The notes under the pieces: model-generated
What the model saw: only the letters and a program-made list of their open reading frames with translations
What the model was told of the DNA's origin: nothing
The model's database searches: none
Shown: positions 41,622 through 50,535 of the stretch, one piece after another
Layout: each line of letters starts with the position of its first letter
How positions within the stretch are numbered: the stretch's first letter is position 1
Origin: Rugamonas sp. A1-17
Lineage (GTDB): Bacteria > Pseudomonadota > Gammaproteobacteria > Burkholderiales > Burkholderiaceae_D
Direction: 5' to 3'
DNA: 64,000 nucleotides
Assembly: GCA_025548565.1 (NCBI GenBank)
Contig: JAJLPB010000004.1
Location: 310,001 to 374,000, forward strand
Program-made: the position numbers and the translations under genes

Positions 41622-44600
41622 CTATTTCCCCTTCTGTTCGCGGTTCTGCGCCGCCAGCGTGGACAGCACCGCCGCCAGCACCGGCGCCGCGTGCTCGCCG
41701 CCGGTGGCGTCGGAGTGGCTGGCAAAGGCCGCCATCGCCAGCCGGTGCGTCTGGCCGGGCAAGGTGCCCGGTTCCAGCCAGCCGGTGAACCAGACGGTGG
41801 CCGTGTCGTCGCCGCTCGGCGCGGTGCCGGTCTTGCCGTACAGGCCGTGCCGCACATCGGCCAGTGCCGCGCCGCCGAACGCGCCGGCGCCGGTGCCGAC
41901 ATCGACCACGCCCTTCATGCCGGCCTTGATGCGGTCGAGGCGTATGCCGACCGGTTTCATCTCCGGCACCACGCTCTCGGTGCGGCCCAGCGTGAGCAGC
42001 ATGCGCGGCGCCACCACCTTGCCCTGCCCGACCGCCGCCGCGGCCAGCGCCATTTGCAGCGGCGTGACCTGCATGCGCAGGCCGATCGACATCTGGCGCA
42101 GCTCGTGCCGCGTATGGATAGGATCGATGTGCGCCGGCGTCGCCTGCAGCGCATCCCAGCTGCGCCAGTTGAAATCGGCCGGCAGCAGGCCGCCGTCCAG
42201 GCGCAGCGTTTGCTCGAAGCCCAGCCTGTGCGCGGCGGCGACGATGGGGCGCACCGTATCGAGCGCGTCGGCGTCCAGCGCCTGCAGGTCCGGGGCGCCG
42301 CCGTCGGCGCGGCCGAACAGGCTTTGGTCGCTCAATTCGCCCGACCAGGCGAACCAGGTATTGAGGCTGTAGGTCAGCGCCTGCGCCAGTCCCAGCCGGC
42401 CTTCCTGCGCGCGGCGGTCCAGGCTTTGCTCGTGGTAGTTGGTGATGTGGGCCAGGCGCGGATTGAGCGGGTAGCTGGCGGCGTCGGTCTGGAAGCCGAA
42501 GCCGCGCTGCTGCGCCAGGCGGTTGATGGCCGGCAGCGGCATGCCGCCCAACAGCGCATCGATCTGCGGATCGCGCTGCGCCGCCAGCTCCAGTCCCAGC
42601 GCGCTGACCACCTTGAACGTGGAGCCTGGGCTCTGGTGTGCGCCGCCGTCGTGCTGCAGCGCCGGCAGGCGCAATGGGCTGCGTGCGGGGCTGGTGCGAT
42701 CGAAGTCGCGCACCTCGGCCCAGTTGGCGGCGCTGACGTTGCCCGCGCCGGCGCCGGCGGCCGCCAGCACGTCGCCGGTTTCGGTGTCGAGGATGACCAG
42801 GCCGGCGTGGCGCCCTTCCGGCGCCGGCTGGCCGCCGACGCATGCCTTGCCGTCCCAGCGGCCGCGATGCATGCCGATGCACTCCAACACGCGCTGGCTC
42901 AGGGCTTGCAGCGGCAGGTCCAGCGTCAGGCGCGCGCCGACGGCCGCGCCGGATGCGCGCGAGACGGTGGCGTCGGATACCGGCAAGCGGGCCAGCATGC
43001 CGGCCACGCTGTTGGCGTGGTCGCCGCTCACGCCCAGCAACGGCGCGAGACCGGCTTCGATGGCGGACTGCGTCGGCGCGCCATCGACCCACAGCGGCGT
43101 GCCGTTGCGGTCTTCCAGTTGCACCGGCGACGGCGCGGCTGGCCGGGGCATGCCGGGTACGGCCTCGCCGGCGGCGGGCGACAACGCCTGCCACACCAAC
43201 CGACCGGCGGCGACGCGCAGGTGGCGGTATTTCTGGTCCTCGGGCGCGTTGAAGTCCAGCGGCTGCGCGGTGAGCTGCACATTGCGCGCCCCCGCTTGCA
43301 GCGTCAGCGTGAGCTGCTGGACATCCGAAGCGCTGGCGCAGGCGCGGCCGGTGCAAGCCGGCGCCGATTGCGCGCTGGCGCCGACGGTGCCGGTGACGCG
43401 GCCGGCCACCAGCACCTGCATCACTTCGCCGCCGGCCGCGGCGCGCGGCAGCGCAAGGCTGATGCGCACCACGGGGCGGGCGCCCTGCCCTTCGGCGGAC
43501 CGCGGCCAGCGGGCCACGCGTGTCCACGGCTGCCAGCCCTGCGGCAGGGACGCGAACAGGCGCGAGGCGGCGACTGGCATCTGGCCGGTGGTGGCGACCA
43601 TCGCCGGCACGCTGCCGGGCGACGCGTCGCTCCCGGTGCTGGCGCTCCAGTCCAGGGCAAGGCCTGCGGGCGCCTTGACGCGCCAGGCCAGCAGCCGCCG
43701 CTCGCTGTTGTAGATGTCGATCTGCTGGCGAACGTAGGCGCCGTCGGCCTGGTAGTAAAGGCGCTTGAAGAGTTTATGCGTGGCGGCACCGGGCTTGACC
43801 TGCTTCCAGGTGTCCAACTCGGCGGCGCGTTCGGCGGCGCCTGCGGCCTGCCATTGCGGCAGGTCGCGCGGCGCCAGTTCGATGGCGCCGGCGGCGGTCA
43901 GACGCACCAGACCCTGCTCCTGCAGCTCGTTAAACAGCGATTGGTCTTCCAGCGCGGCCGGCGCGGCGGCCGGCACCTGGTACGATCCCGCCGCGAGATT
44001 GGTGCTGACGGCCCTGCCGCGCGCGGGGAAGGCAACCACCAGCGCGCCGGTAGGCATGCCGGCGGCGGCAGGTGGCGCCGGGCGATACATCTGCACCACC
44101 AGTTCACCGGCTTGCGGGCACATGGCGTTGGCGCGCCGTTCGATGCGCAACGCCGAGGCGGCGCCCCACAGCAGCCAGCCCTGCTGGCGCAGCGCGACCT
44201 GGCCGCTGGCGCCCTGCTCGATCTGGCCGAAGCTGGCGTCGCCGATCCAGCGCGCGCCCGACTGCGCGTTGCGCCAGCTCAGTTGCAGTGGCTCGCTCAA
44301 CGGATCGGCGAAGTCCGCGCGGGCCGTGCCTTCGATCTGGATTTCCGGTACGGCGTCCGTGCCGGCGGCGCTGTCCACCAACAGCACATTACGCAGCGAG
44401 ATCCGGGCGTCCGACGCCTCGTTGCGTTGGACCCAGCGCTTGACGTCGTCGAACCGGTAGCCGAGCCTCAGCGGCAGCAACCGCGCATCGGTGGGGCTGC
44501 GCATCTGGCTGCACAAGTCCACGCGCACCGGCGGCGCGGCTTGCATCCCGGATGCCACCAGCAAGGCGCCGCCGGGATGGATGCTGGTGCTCAGGCCCGC

Positions 44601-44969
44601 CTGCGCCGGCACGGTGAATGCCGCGCCGGGCAGCACGGATTGATAGGCATACGCGGCGCGCACGCTATTGACGGCCTGCGGTGTGCTGACCGTCGCGGCG
44701 GCCAAATGACGCGCATGGCCGGCGATAAGCCCGCCGCCGCCCGCCACCACGCACACACCCACAATGGCGATCCACATGGCCCGTTGCCGACCAAGCGTCT
44801 GCGCCGCGATCGACGCGCCGCTTGCCTCCGGCTGGCTCCCGGCGCGCGTCGATGGCACCAGGCGCATCGACCGGCTGCCGCGCGCGCCGGCGCGCAGATT
44901 GGCCTGCCGGCGGCGTGCGCGGCGGCGCTCGGCCCAGGCTTGCAAGATGGTGGTGATGAATCGCGGCAT
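41622..44969 (-). CDS. Giant class B penicillin-binding protein (transpeptidase)
   Basis: This 1115-residue protein has a basic cytoplasmic tail (1-63), one membrane helix (about 64-86) and a very long extracytoplasmic region (about 90-690) of unrecognised beta-rich sequence. A transpeptidase domain with all three motifs follows: S783-TFK, S868-LN and K1046-TG. PBP2-like features around them include GGAHQSPGSTFKV and LYGKTGTAP. It should crosslink peptidoglycan, most likely with the SEDS protein encoded at 22278-24728. Usual class B PBPs have 580-650 residues. GAGGGG precedes the ATG. The 101 bases to the next gene are AT-rich. Confidence 0.88.
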   Translation of the reverse strand: MPRFITTILQAWAERRRARRRQANLRAGARGSRSMRLVPSTRAGSQPEASGASIAAQTLGRQRAMWIAIVGVCVVAGGGGLIAGHARHLAAATVSTPQAVNSVRAAYAYQSVLPGAAFTVPAQAGLSTSIHPGGALLVASGMQAAPPVRVDLCSQMRSPTDARLLPLRLGYRFDDVKRWVQRNEASDARISLRNVLLVDSAAGTDAVPEIQIEGTARADFADPLSEPLQLSWRNAQSGARWIGDASFGQIEQGASGQVALRQQGWLLWGAASALRIERRANAMCPQAGELVVQMYRPAPPAAAGMPTGALVVAFPARGRAVSTNLAAGSYQVPAAAPAALEDQSLFNELQEQGLVRLTAAGAIELAPRDLPQWQAAGAAERAAELDTWKQVKPGAATHKLFKRLYYQADGAYVRQQIDIYNSERRLLAWRVKAPAGLALDWSASTGSDASPGSVPAMVATTGQMPVAASRLFASLPQGWQPWTRVARWPRSAEGQGARPVVRISLALPRAAAGGEVMQVLVAGRVTGTVGASAQSAPACTGRACASASDVQQLTLTLQAGARNVQLTAQPLDFNAPEDQKYRHLRVAAGRLVWQALSPAAGEAVPGMPRPAAPSPVQLEDRNGTPLWVDGAPTQSAIEAGLAPLLGVSGDHANSVAGMLARLPVSDATVSRASGAAVGARLTLDLPLQALSQRVLECIGMHRGRWDGKACVGGQPAPEGRHAGLVILDTETGDVLAAAGAGAGNVSAANWAEVRDFDRTSPARSPLRLPALQHDGGAHQSPGSTFKVVSALGLELAAQRDPQIDALLGGMPLPAINRLAQQRGFGFQTDAASYPLNPRLAHITNYHEQSLDRRAQEGRLGLAQALTYSLNTWFAWSGELSDQSLFGRADGGAPDLQALDADALDTVRPIVAAAHRLGFEQTLRLDGGLLPADFNWRSWDALQATPAHIDPIHTRHELRQMSIGLRMQVTPLQMALAAAAVGQGKVVAPRMLLTLGRTESVVPEMKPVGIRLDRIKAGMKGVVDVGTGAGAFGGAALADVRHGLYGKTGTAPSGDDTATVWFTGWLEPGTLPGQTHRLAMAAFASHSDATGGEHAAPVLAAVLSTLAAQNREQKGK

Positions 44970-45170
44970 AAGCCCCTCGCGCAGGTGGACGGTATCTGCC
45001 CAGCCTTAGCGGAGGGGCCGGGAAAACACGGCCGCGCAGGCCCCTCATCGCGCCAATCCGCATTTCGGGCGGCCAAAAGCGCGGCTCGTCGCAATCCCGT
45101 GGCGGCTTGACGGCCCTTTGCATAAAGTGAGCACATCGAAACACACTTTTAACCGCCGAAAGGAAGCAAA

Positions 45171-45425
45171 ATGAACGTCCTGAAAAACTTCGAAGCCCTG
45201 TTTGTCGTGACCCTGGGCCTGGCCTGCGCCGCCAACTACGTCCTCGACGAAACCACCGCAACCCCAGCGCCGGTGCAAGCCAGCTACACCGCGCCAGCCG
45301 CGAAGGACATGCAAGTGATCGTCGTCAGCGCCAAACGCCTGAGCGCCGAACAGAAAAAGCAATCGCTGATCGACGAAAGCAAATCCGTGCTGGCCGCCGA
45401 CACCACCGCAGTGAGCAAAATTTGA
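45171..45425 (+). CDS. Small exported or membrane-anchored protein
   Basis: This 84-residue protein has a hydrophobic N-terminus (ALFVVTLGLACAANYVL) acting as a signal peptide or anchor. A Pro/Ala linker and a C-terminal strand-helix follow (MQVIVVSAKRLSAEQKKQ). The run around VIVVSAKR resembles the TonB-plug edge but is too short to be one. GAAAGGAAG precedes the ATG. It is divergent from the PBP gene. Function unknown. Confidence 0.7.
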   Translation: MNVLKNFEALFVVTLGLACAANYVLDETTATPAPVQASYTAPAAKDMQVIVVSAKRLSAEQKKQSLIDESKSVLAADTTAVSKI

Positions 45426-45438
45426 AGGCCCGTAAGCC

Positions 45439-45481
45439 CTTCGCCTGTACGCGCCACCGACATGCCGCGTAACAGGCGAAG
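45439..45481. terminator. Long stem-loop after the 84-residue gene
   Basis: CTTCGCCTGT-ACGCG pairs with CGCGT-A-ACAGGCGAAG, giving 15 base pairs with one bulged A and a 12-base loop. It begins 14 bases after the stop. Only a short T run follows, so termination efficiency is uncertain. The rest of 45482-45665 holds the promoter of the next gene. Confidence 0.6.
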
Positions 45482-45665
45482 CCTTTCCCCGCCTCGCTCC
45501 GTCTCAAACACCGCCCCCGCCTCGTTGTCCTCTGTGCGTCATCGCACACAACACCACCCTCGTTTGTGTCAGATGTAAAAAGTTGCATCTTCGGGAGTCA
45601 TCCCAGGCGCCGCTTGCTATAGTTCGTTTCAAGCGTTGTACCGACACGCGCAAACGGAGAACATC

Positions 45666-46409
45666 ATGATCAAGCGCTCGCACACCATTTACGCCGCCGC
45701 CATGCTCGCCATGAGCGCCGCAGCATTCGCTCCCGCCATCGCGTCCGCGCAGGTCGGCGTCAGCATCGTGATCGGCAATGCGCCGCCTCCGCCGCGTTTC
45801 GAAAGCATCCCCGCGCCGCGCCGTGGCTACGTCTGGGCGCCGGGCTACTGGAACTGGGACGGCTATCGCCACGTGTGGCTGGCCGGCCGCTGGGAGCAGG
45901 AGCGCATCGGCGCCCACTATCGCCCCGCCGAGTGGATACGCGATGGCGGCAACTGGCGCCTGAGTCCCGGAGGCTGGGTGACGGTCGACGCGGGTCCGGG
46001 CCGGGTGGACTATGTGACCGTCGCCCCGCCGCCGCCGCGCTATGAGCGCGTGCCGGCTCCGCGCGTCGGCTACGTTTGGGCACCCGGATATTGGGACTGG
46101 CGCGGCAATCGCCACGAATGGATAGGCGGCAGCTGGGTGGCTGAACGGCCGGGTTACGTCTACGCCCAGCCGCGCTGGGTTCAACGCGACGGCCATTGGT
46201 GGCGCGAGGAAGCGCGCTGGGAGCGCGGCCCGTACGGCGACCGCGATCATGACGGCATCCCCAATCGCTACGACCGTCACGACAACCGGGGCCACGGCCG
46301 TGGCGACAGGGACCACGACGGCGTCCCGAACCGCTACGACCACGATCGCGACGGCGACGGTGTGCCTAACCGCTACGACCGTCATCCGGACAATCCACGG
46401 CGCGATTGA
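45666..46409 (+). CDS. Exported WXXGXW-repeat protein with calcium-type repeats
   Basis: This 247-residue protein has a signal peptide (1-28, ending AIASAQ). Several aromatic YxWxPGYWxW units follow (GYVWAPGYWNWDG twice), then three thrombospondin-type-3-like repeats near the end (DRDHDGIPNRYD, DRDHDGVPNRYD, DRDGDGVPNRYD). The last repeats have calcium-binding D-x-D-x-D-G spacing. The aromatic repeats match the WXXGXW (YXWQ) family of beta-proteobacterial envelope proteins of unknown function. GGAGAA precedes the start at 45666. Confidence 0.85.
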   Translation: MIKRSHTIYAAAMLAMSAAAFAPAIASAQVGVSIVIGNAPPPPRFESIPAPRRGYVWAPGYWNWDGYRHVWLAGRWEQERIGAHYRPAEWIRDGGNWRLSPGGWVTVDAGPGRVDYVTVAPPPPRYERVPAPRVGYVWAPGYWDWRGNRHEWIGGSWVAERPGYVYAQPRWVQRDGHWWREEARWERGPYGDRDHDGIPNRYDRHDNRGHGRGDRDHDGVPNRYDHDRDGDGVPNRYDRHPDNPRRD

Positions 46410-47095
46410 TGAGCGAAACTGAATTCGAGGTACTGGCCACGGCCGCCTACAAGGGCGAGCGCGTGGCCGCTCGCCGTCTGGCGGCGCGTTCCAACGTGAG
46501 CGAGGCGCAGGCGCTGCATCAGGTATTGACGCAGGCGGCAGGCGCGCAGGGTCTGCAGCTGCTGCTGGCCGGGCGGGCGGCATCGCGTCTGCGCGAGCAG
46601 GAACGGCGTTCGGCCAGGACGGCGGAAAAGGCGCGGCTGCTGGAACAGCGTACAGCGCGCATGCGGCCCGCCACCGATGGCTGGCGCGGATGGTTCGACG
46701 GCTCGGCGCATCCGAATCCGGGACAGATCGGCATCGGCGCGCTGTTGTGCGGGCCGGATGGCGAGCGGGTGGAGATCAGCCGCCGCGCGGGCCACGGCAA
46801 CAGCGGCGAGGCGGAATACCTGGCGTTGACGGCTTTGCTGGAAGCGGCCGGGCGGCTCGGCGCCATTGGCCTGGTGGTGCATGGCGATAGTCAGGTGGTG
46901 GTCAACGATGTGAACCTGAGTGCACAGGCGGTGGCCGCCGGTCGCGGTGCGAAGGGGCTGGAAGCGCATCGGCTGCGCGTGATGGCGTTGCTGGAGCCGC
47001 TGGGCGATGTGAGCCTGCGCTGGGTTCCGCGCCACCGCAATGGCGACGCGGATCGCCTGTCGCAGCAGGCGATCACGGGGCGGGAGACCGTTTAA
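46409..47095 (+). CDS. RNase HI-like protein
   Basis: This 228-residue protein has an N-terminal helical region with an HTH-like look (ERVAARRLAARSNVSEAQALHQVL). A C-terminal RNase H fold (about 88-225) follows with acidic residues in place: WFDGSAHPNPG, SGEAEYLAL, HGDSQVV and RHRNGDADRLS. It likely degrades RNA in RNA-DNA hybrids. The start ATG overlaps the previous stop (TGATGA), so the two genes are coupled although their functions seem unrelated. Confidence 0.87.
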   Translation: MSETEFEVLATAAYKGERVAARRLAARSNVSEAQALHQVLTQAAGAQGLQLLLAGRAASRLREQERRSARTAEKARLLEQRTARMRPATDGWRGWFDGSAHPNPGQIGIGALLCGPDGERVEISRRAGHGNSGEAEYLALTALLEAAGRLGAIGLVVHGDSQVVVNDVNLSAQAVAAGRGAKGLEAHRLRVMALLEPLGDVSLRWVPRHRNGDADRLSQQAITGRETV

Positions 47096-47140
47096 CGCCG
47101 CGTTGCCGGTGGCTCCGTATGGGGGAATTCAGGCAATGCC

Positions 47141-47165
47141 TGGATTCCCGCCTGCGCGGGAACGA
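47141..47165. repeat. Single REP-like palindromic element
   Basis: TGGATTCCCGCCTGCGCGGG and the following AACGA match the elements at 29592-29670. It lies between the convergent RNase H-like and chemoreceptor genes. Confidence 0.8.
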
Positions 47166-47171
47166 TGTGGG

Positions 47172-48797
47172 TCAGGCGCGACTGGTTAATCGCAGCGCCG
47201 AACGGCCAGCCGTTGCACGCGCCGGCGTGGCGCGCGAACGCGAGGCCGATCCCTCGACCTTGAACACACTGACGGCCTGCGCCAGCGCCGCCGCCTGCTG
47301 CTGCATCGATTCGGCCGCCGCGGCGGCTTGCTCTACCAGCGCGGCATTCTGCTGCGTCACACCGTCCATCGCGCCGATGGCCTGATACACCTCGTTGATG
47401 CCGGCACTCTGCTCGGTGCTGGCCGCCGTGATCTCGGTGATGATGTCGCTGACGCGATGCACGCTGCTGACGATTTCGTCCATCGTCGAACCGGCATCGG
47501 CCACCAGCTTGCTGCCCTGGTTGACCTTCTCCACCGAGTCGCCGATCAATTCCTTGATCTCCTTGGCCGCCGAGGCGCTGCGCTGCGCCAGGTTGCGCAC
47601 CTCCGTCGCGACGACCGCGAAGCCGCGTCCCTGCTCGCCGGCGCGCGCGGCTTCCACCGCCGCGTTCAGCGCCAGGATATTGGTCTGGAAGGCGATGCCG
47701 TCGATGACCGCGATGATGTCGACGATCTTGCGCGAAGACTGGTTGATCGAGTCCATCGTATCGACCACCTGCGACACCACCTGCCCGCCCTTCACCGCCA
47801 CCTGCGCGGCCGATGCCGCCAGCTGGTTGGCCTGGCGCGCGTTGTCGGCGTTGTGCTTCACGGTCGACGTCAATTCCTCCATCGACGACGCGGTTTCCTC
47901 CAGCGCGCCGGCTTGCTGCTCGGTGCGGCGCGACAGGTCCTGGTTGCCCGCCGCGATCTCGCTCGACGAGGTGGTGATATGGTCGGTACCGCTGCGCACT
48001 TCGGTGACGATATCCAGCAGGCTGGCGTTCATCTCCTTCAACGCGGTCAACAACTGGCCGGTTTCGTCGCGCGCGCTGTCGTCGATATGGCCGGTCAGGT
48101 CGCCGCCGGCGACGCGGCGCGCCGCCGTCACCGCCTGCCGCAGCGGCACGGTGATCCCGGTGGTCAGCAGCCACGAACTGACGGCGCCGAAGGCCAGCAC
48201 CAGCAAGGCCAGCACGTACAGCAGATTGCGGCTGCTGGCCGCCACTTCGTCGATATGGGCGGCGGTGGCGTCGATTTTCGCGCGCTGCATCTTCAGCAGT
48301 TCCTGCATCAGCGTCAGATAGCTGGTGGAGCCCGGAACGAATACGGTGGTGAAGACCTTATCGGCCGCTTCCGGATCGCCGGCGCTTTTCAACTTGGTCA
48401 CCTGGTCGCGCGACGACAGGTAGATCTTGCGCTGCTCGCCGATGCGCTTGAACAGGTCCATCTCGTCGGCATCGACGATCAGGGCCTCCACTTTCTTCTG
48501 GTATTGCGCCGAGATGGCCGACGATGCCTTCGCCTCGTCGGCGAAGAAGGCCGCCAGCGATGGATCGCTGCTGCGGGCGATGGCGGTGGTGCGGCGGATC
48601 GCGCTGTCGATTTTGCTGGACCAGTCTGAGATCATGCGCTCCTTGGCCAGCGGCACCTGCATCATGTCGCTGGTGGCGGTGGCCACGCCCTGCAGGCGCC
48701 ACACCGAGATCCCTGTGATCAGCATGGCGAAAGCCAGGATGATCGAGAAACCCAGCGCCAGGCGCCTGCCGATGCTGATATTGGCCAGCATGCCCAT
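47172..48797 (-). CDS. Methyl-accepting chemotaxis protein (4HB type)
   Basis: This 541-residue chemoreceptor has a membrane helix at about 10-32, a four-helix-bundle ligand domain (about 35-190) and a second helix (about 192-215). HAMP and a signalling domain with the conserved tip IAFQTNILALNAAVEAARAGEQGRG follow. It lacks the C-terminal CheR-binding pentapeptide. It shares one base with the CheW stop (TAATG), so the receptor and its coupling protein are made together. The ligand is unknown; no CheA or CheY lies nearby. Confidence 0.95.
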   Translation of the reverse strand: MGMLANISIGRRLALGFSIILAFAMLITGISVWRLQGVATATSDMMQVPLAKERMISDWSSKIDSAIRRTTAIARSSDPSLAAFFADEAKASSAISAQYQKKVEALIVDADEMDLFKRIGEQRKIYLSSRDQVTKLKSAGDPEAADKVFTTVFVPGSTSYLTLMQELLKMQRAKIDATAAHIDEVAASSRNLLYVLALLVLAFGAVSSWLLTTGITVPLRQAVTAARRVAGGDLTGHIDDSARDETGQLLTALKEMNASLLDIVTEVRSGTDHITTSSSEIAAGNQDLSRRTEQQAGALEETASSMEELTSTVKHNADNARQANQLAASAAQVAVKGGQVVSQVVDTMDSINQSSRKIVDIIAVIDGIAFQTNILALNAAVEAARAGEQGRGFAVVATEVRNLAQRSASAAKEIKELIGDSVEKVNQGSKLVADAGSTMDEIVSSVHRVSDIITEITAASTEQSAGINEVYQAIGAMDGVTQQNAALVEQAAAAAESMQQQAAALAQAVSVFKVEGSASRSRATPARATAGRSALRLTSRA

Positions 48798-49291
48798 TAC
48801 GCCGCCAGCGCGGTGGTTTCGACCAGGCCCATGTCGGCGCTCGACATCAGCTTGTCGATGTCGATCAGGATCAGCATGCGCTCTTCCAGCGTGCCCAGGC
48901 CGACGATATGGTCGCTCTTCATGGCCGCGCCGATTTCCGGCGCCGGCTTGACCTGCTCGGGCAACAGCGTGGTCACGTCGGAGACGCGGTCCACCACCAT
49001 GCCAACCACGCGGTGGCCGATGTTGAGGATGATGACCACGGTGAACTGGTCGTACGACGGCGTGCCCAGGTTGAACTTGATGCGCATGTCGACGATCGGC
49101 ACGATGATGCCGCGCAGATTGACCACACCCTTGACGAAGTCGGGCGCATTGGCGATGCGGGTCGGGGTTTCGTAGCTGCGGATTTCCGCTACTTTTTGGA
49201 TGTCAATGCCGTACTCTTCCTGGCCCAGGGTGAAGGCCAAATACTCGCCGGCGGGGTTCGTTGCGTGCAGTTCGCTGACATTGCTAGACAT
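48797..49291 (-). CDS. cheW: Chemotaxis coupling protein CheW
   Basis: This 164-residue CheW links receptors to the CheA kinase. Motifs are EYLAFTLGQEEYGIDIQKV, VKGVVNLRGIIVPIVDMR and VGMVVDRVSDV. It is the first gene of a two-gene unit with the chemoreceptor. It probably joins a main chemotaxis array encoded elsewhere. Confidence 0.95.
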   Translation of the reverse strand: MSSNVSELHATNPAGEYLAFTLGQEEYGIDIQKVAEIRSYETPTRIANAPDFVKGVVNLRGIIVPIVDMRIKFNLGTPSYDQFTVVIILNIGHRVVGMVVDRVSDVTTLLPEQVKPAPEIGAAMKSDHIVGLGTLEERMLILIDIDKLMSSADMGLVETTALAA

Positions 49292-49384
49292 GGGGTTTCC
49301 TTCATTGCTAAAGTGACTGACAGCAATGTTACCTCAAGTCAAGTTATTAAGCACCAAATAAATGCACCGAGGAAACAAATCGAA

Positions 49385-49696
49385 CTAGCGCAATTTCCAG
49401 TTGGGGTTTTCGACCAGGCGTGCGGCGGCCGACGGCAGCGGGCGCAGCACGGTGGTGATCACGGCGCGCGGATTGGTGGGCTCGCGTTCGGCCTTGGCGG
49501 CCTCGTTCTCGGCCTGCGCGCGCCGGGGCGCCGACGAGGCGAAGGCGGCGGCGGACGGGCGTGCGCCGGCCTGGCGGCTGTCTTCCCCTTTGATCTGGAA
49601 ATGAGGCGCCACGGTCGGTGTGTCGTCGAGCGCCAGCGCGTGGGCGCTGACCAAACTCAACAACATCGGTGCAAGCGCCAGGAAGTTACGCATCAT
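49385..49696 (-). CDS. Small exported protein, unknown function
   Basis: This protein of about 103 residues has a signal peptide (opening MMRNFLALAPMLLSLVSAHALA) and a low-complexity Ala/Glu/Arg mature part ending RLVENPNWKLR. No domain is visible. The start is either of two adjacent ATGs at 49696 or 49693; AGG lies a few bases upstream. It may be cotranscribed with nothing, as the CheW gene faces the same way 93 bases downstream. Confidence 0.6.
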   Translation of the reverse strand: MMRNFLALAPMLLSLVSAHALALDDTPTVAPHFQIKGEDSRQAGARPSAAAFASSAPRRAQAENEAAKAEREPTNPRAVITTVLRPLPSAAARLVENPNWKLR

Positions 49697-49854
49697 AGTG
49701 CCTGTGATTATCAAATATGGTTGCATTTTGCACAATCTCACCCTAATTGGCAAGCAAACAATTGTTAATTGCCGCCAAGTTCCACTGCACAAGGGGCGTA
49801 TCAGGCTGTATGATCTGAAAAAAGATCGTCGTAGACAGACATCACGGGAGAACG

Positions 49855-50514
49855 ATGAACAGCTTGCTCAACAGCTGGCACCCGCGCCTGGTCCGCCTGG
49901 CCAGCGCCGCCGCCGGAGCCGACGGCGCACACGACACCAACCACCTGCACCGGGTCTGGCGCAACGCCAGCCTGTTGCTGAACGACTATCCCGAGGCCGA
50001 CGAACTGGTCGTGCTGGCCGGTTGCTACCTGCACGACCTGGTCAACCTGCCCAAGAACGATCCCGAACGCCACCTGGCCTCGCGCAAGGCGGCCCTGCTG
50101 GCCAGCCGCCAGCTGGCCGAACTCGATTTCCCCTCCAACAAGCTGGCCGCCGTCGCGCACGCGATCGAGAGCCACAGTTTTTCGGCCGCCATCCGCCCCG
50201 AGACCATCGAGGCCAAGATCGTGCAGGACGCCGACCGCCTCGACGCTCTGGGCGCGGTGGGCCTGGCGCGGCTGTTCTACACGGCCGGCCGCATGGGCAG
50301 CGGCCTGGCGCATCCCGACGATCCGATGGCGCTGCACCGCGAGCTCGATGAAAAAGCGTATGCGCTGGACCATATCGACACCAAGCTGGCCACCCTGCCC
50401 GGCAAGATGCAGACGTCCGCCGGCCGCCACCTGGCGCAGACCCGCCTCAACGAGCTGACCGCCTTTCGCGACAGCTTCATCGCCGAATGGGCCGCCAGTC
50501 CGGCCGCGCCCTGA
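49855..50514 (+). CDS. HD-domain phosphohydrolase
   Basis: This 219-residue HD-superfamily protein has metal ligands seen as HDTNHLHRVW, CYLHDLVNL and QDADRLDALG. It resembles the YedJ group of predicted nucleotide phosphohydrolases. GGGAGA precedes the start. It is followed 21 bases later by the MFS gene in the same direction. Confidence 0.9.
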   Translation: MNSLLNSWHPRLVRLASAAAGADGAHDTNHLHRVWRNASLLLNDYPEADELVVLAGCYLHDLVNLPKNDPERHLASRKAALLASRQLAELDFPSNKLAAVAHAIESHSFSAAIRPETIEAKIVQDADRLDALGAVGLARLFYTAGRMGSGLAHPDDPMALHRELDEKAYALDHIDTKLATLPGKMQTSAGRHLAQTRLNELTAFRDSFIAEWAASPAAP

Positions 50515-50535
50515 CTCTTTTCATTCATCGATCAC

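Noticed and set aside
41562..45110. An 1182-codon open frame on the plus strand opposite the PBP
   Set aside because: Its product is repetitive Arg/Gln/Gly/Ala with no motif, while the minus strand has all PBP motifs in frame.
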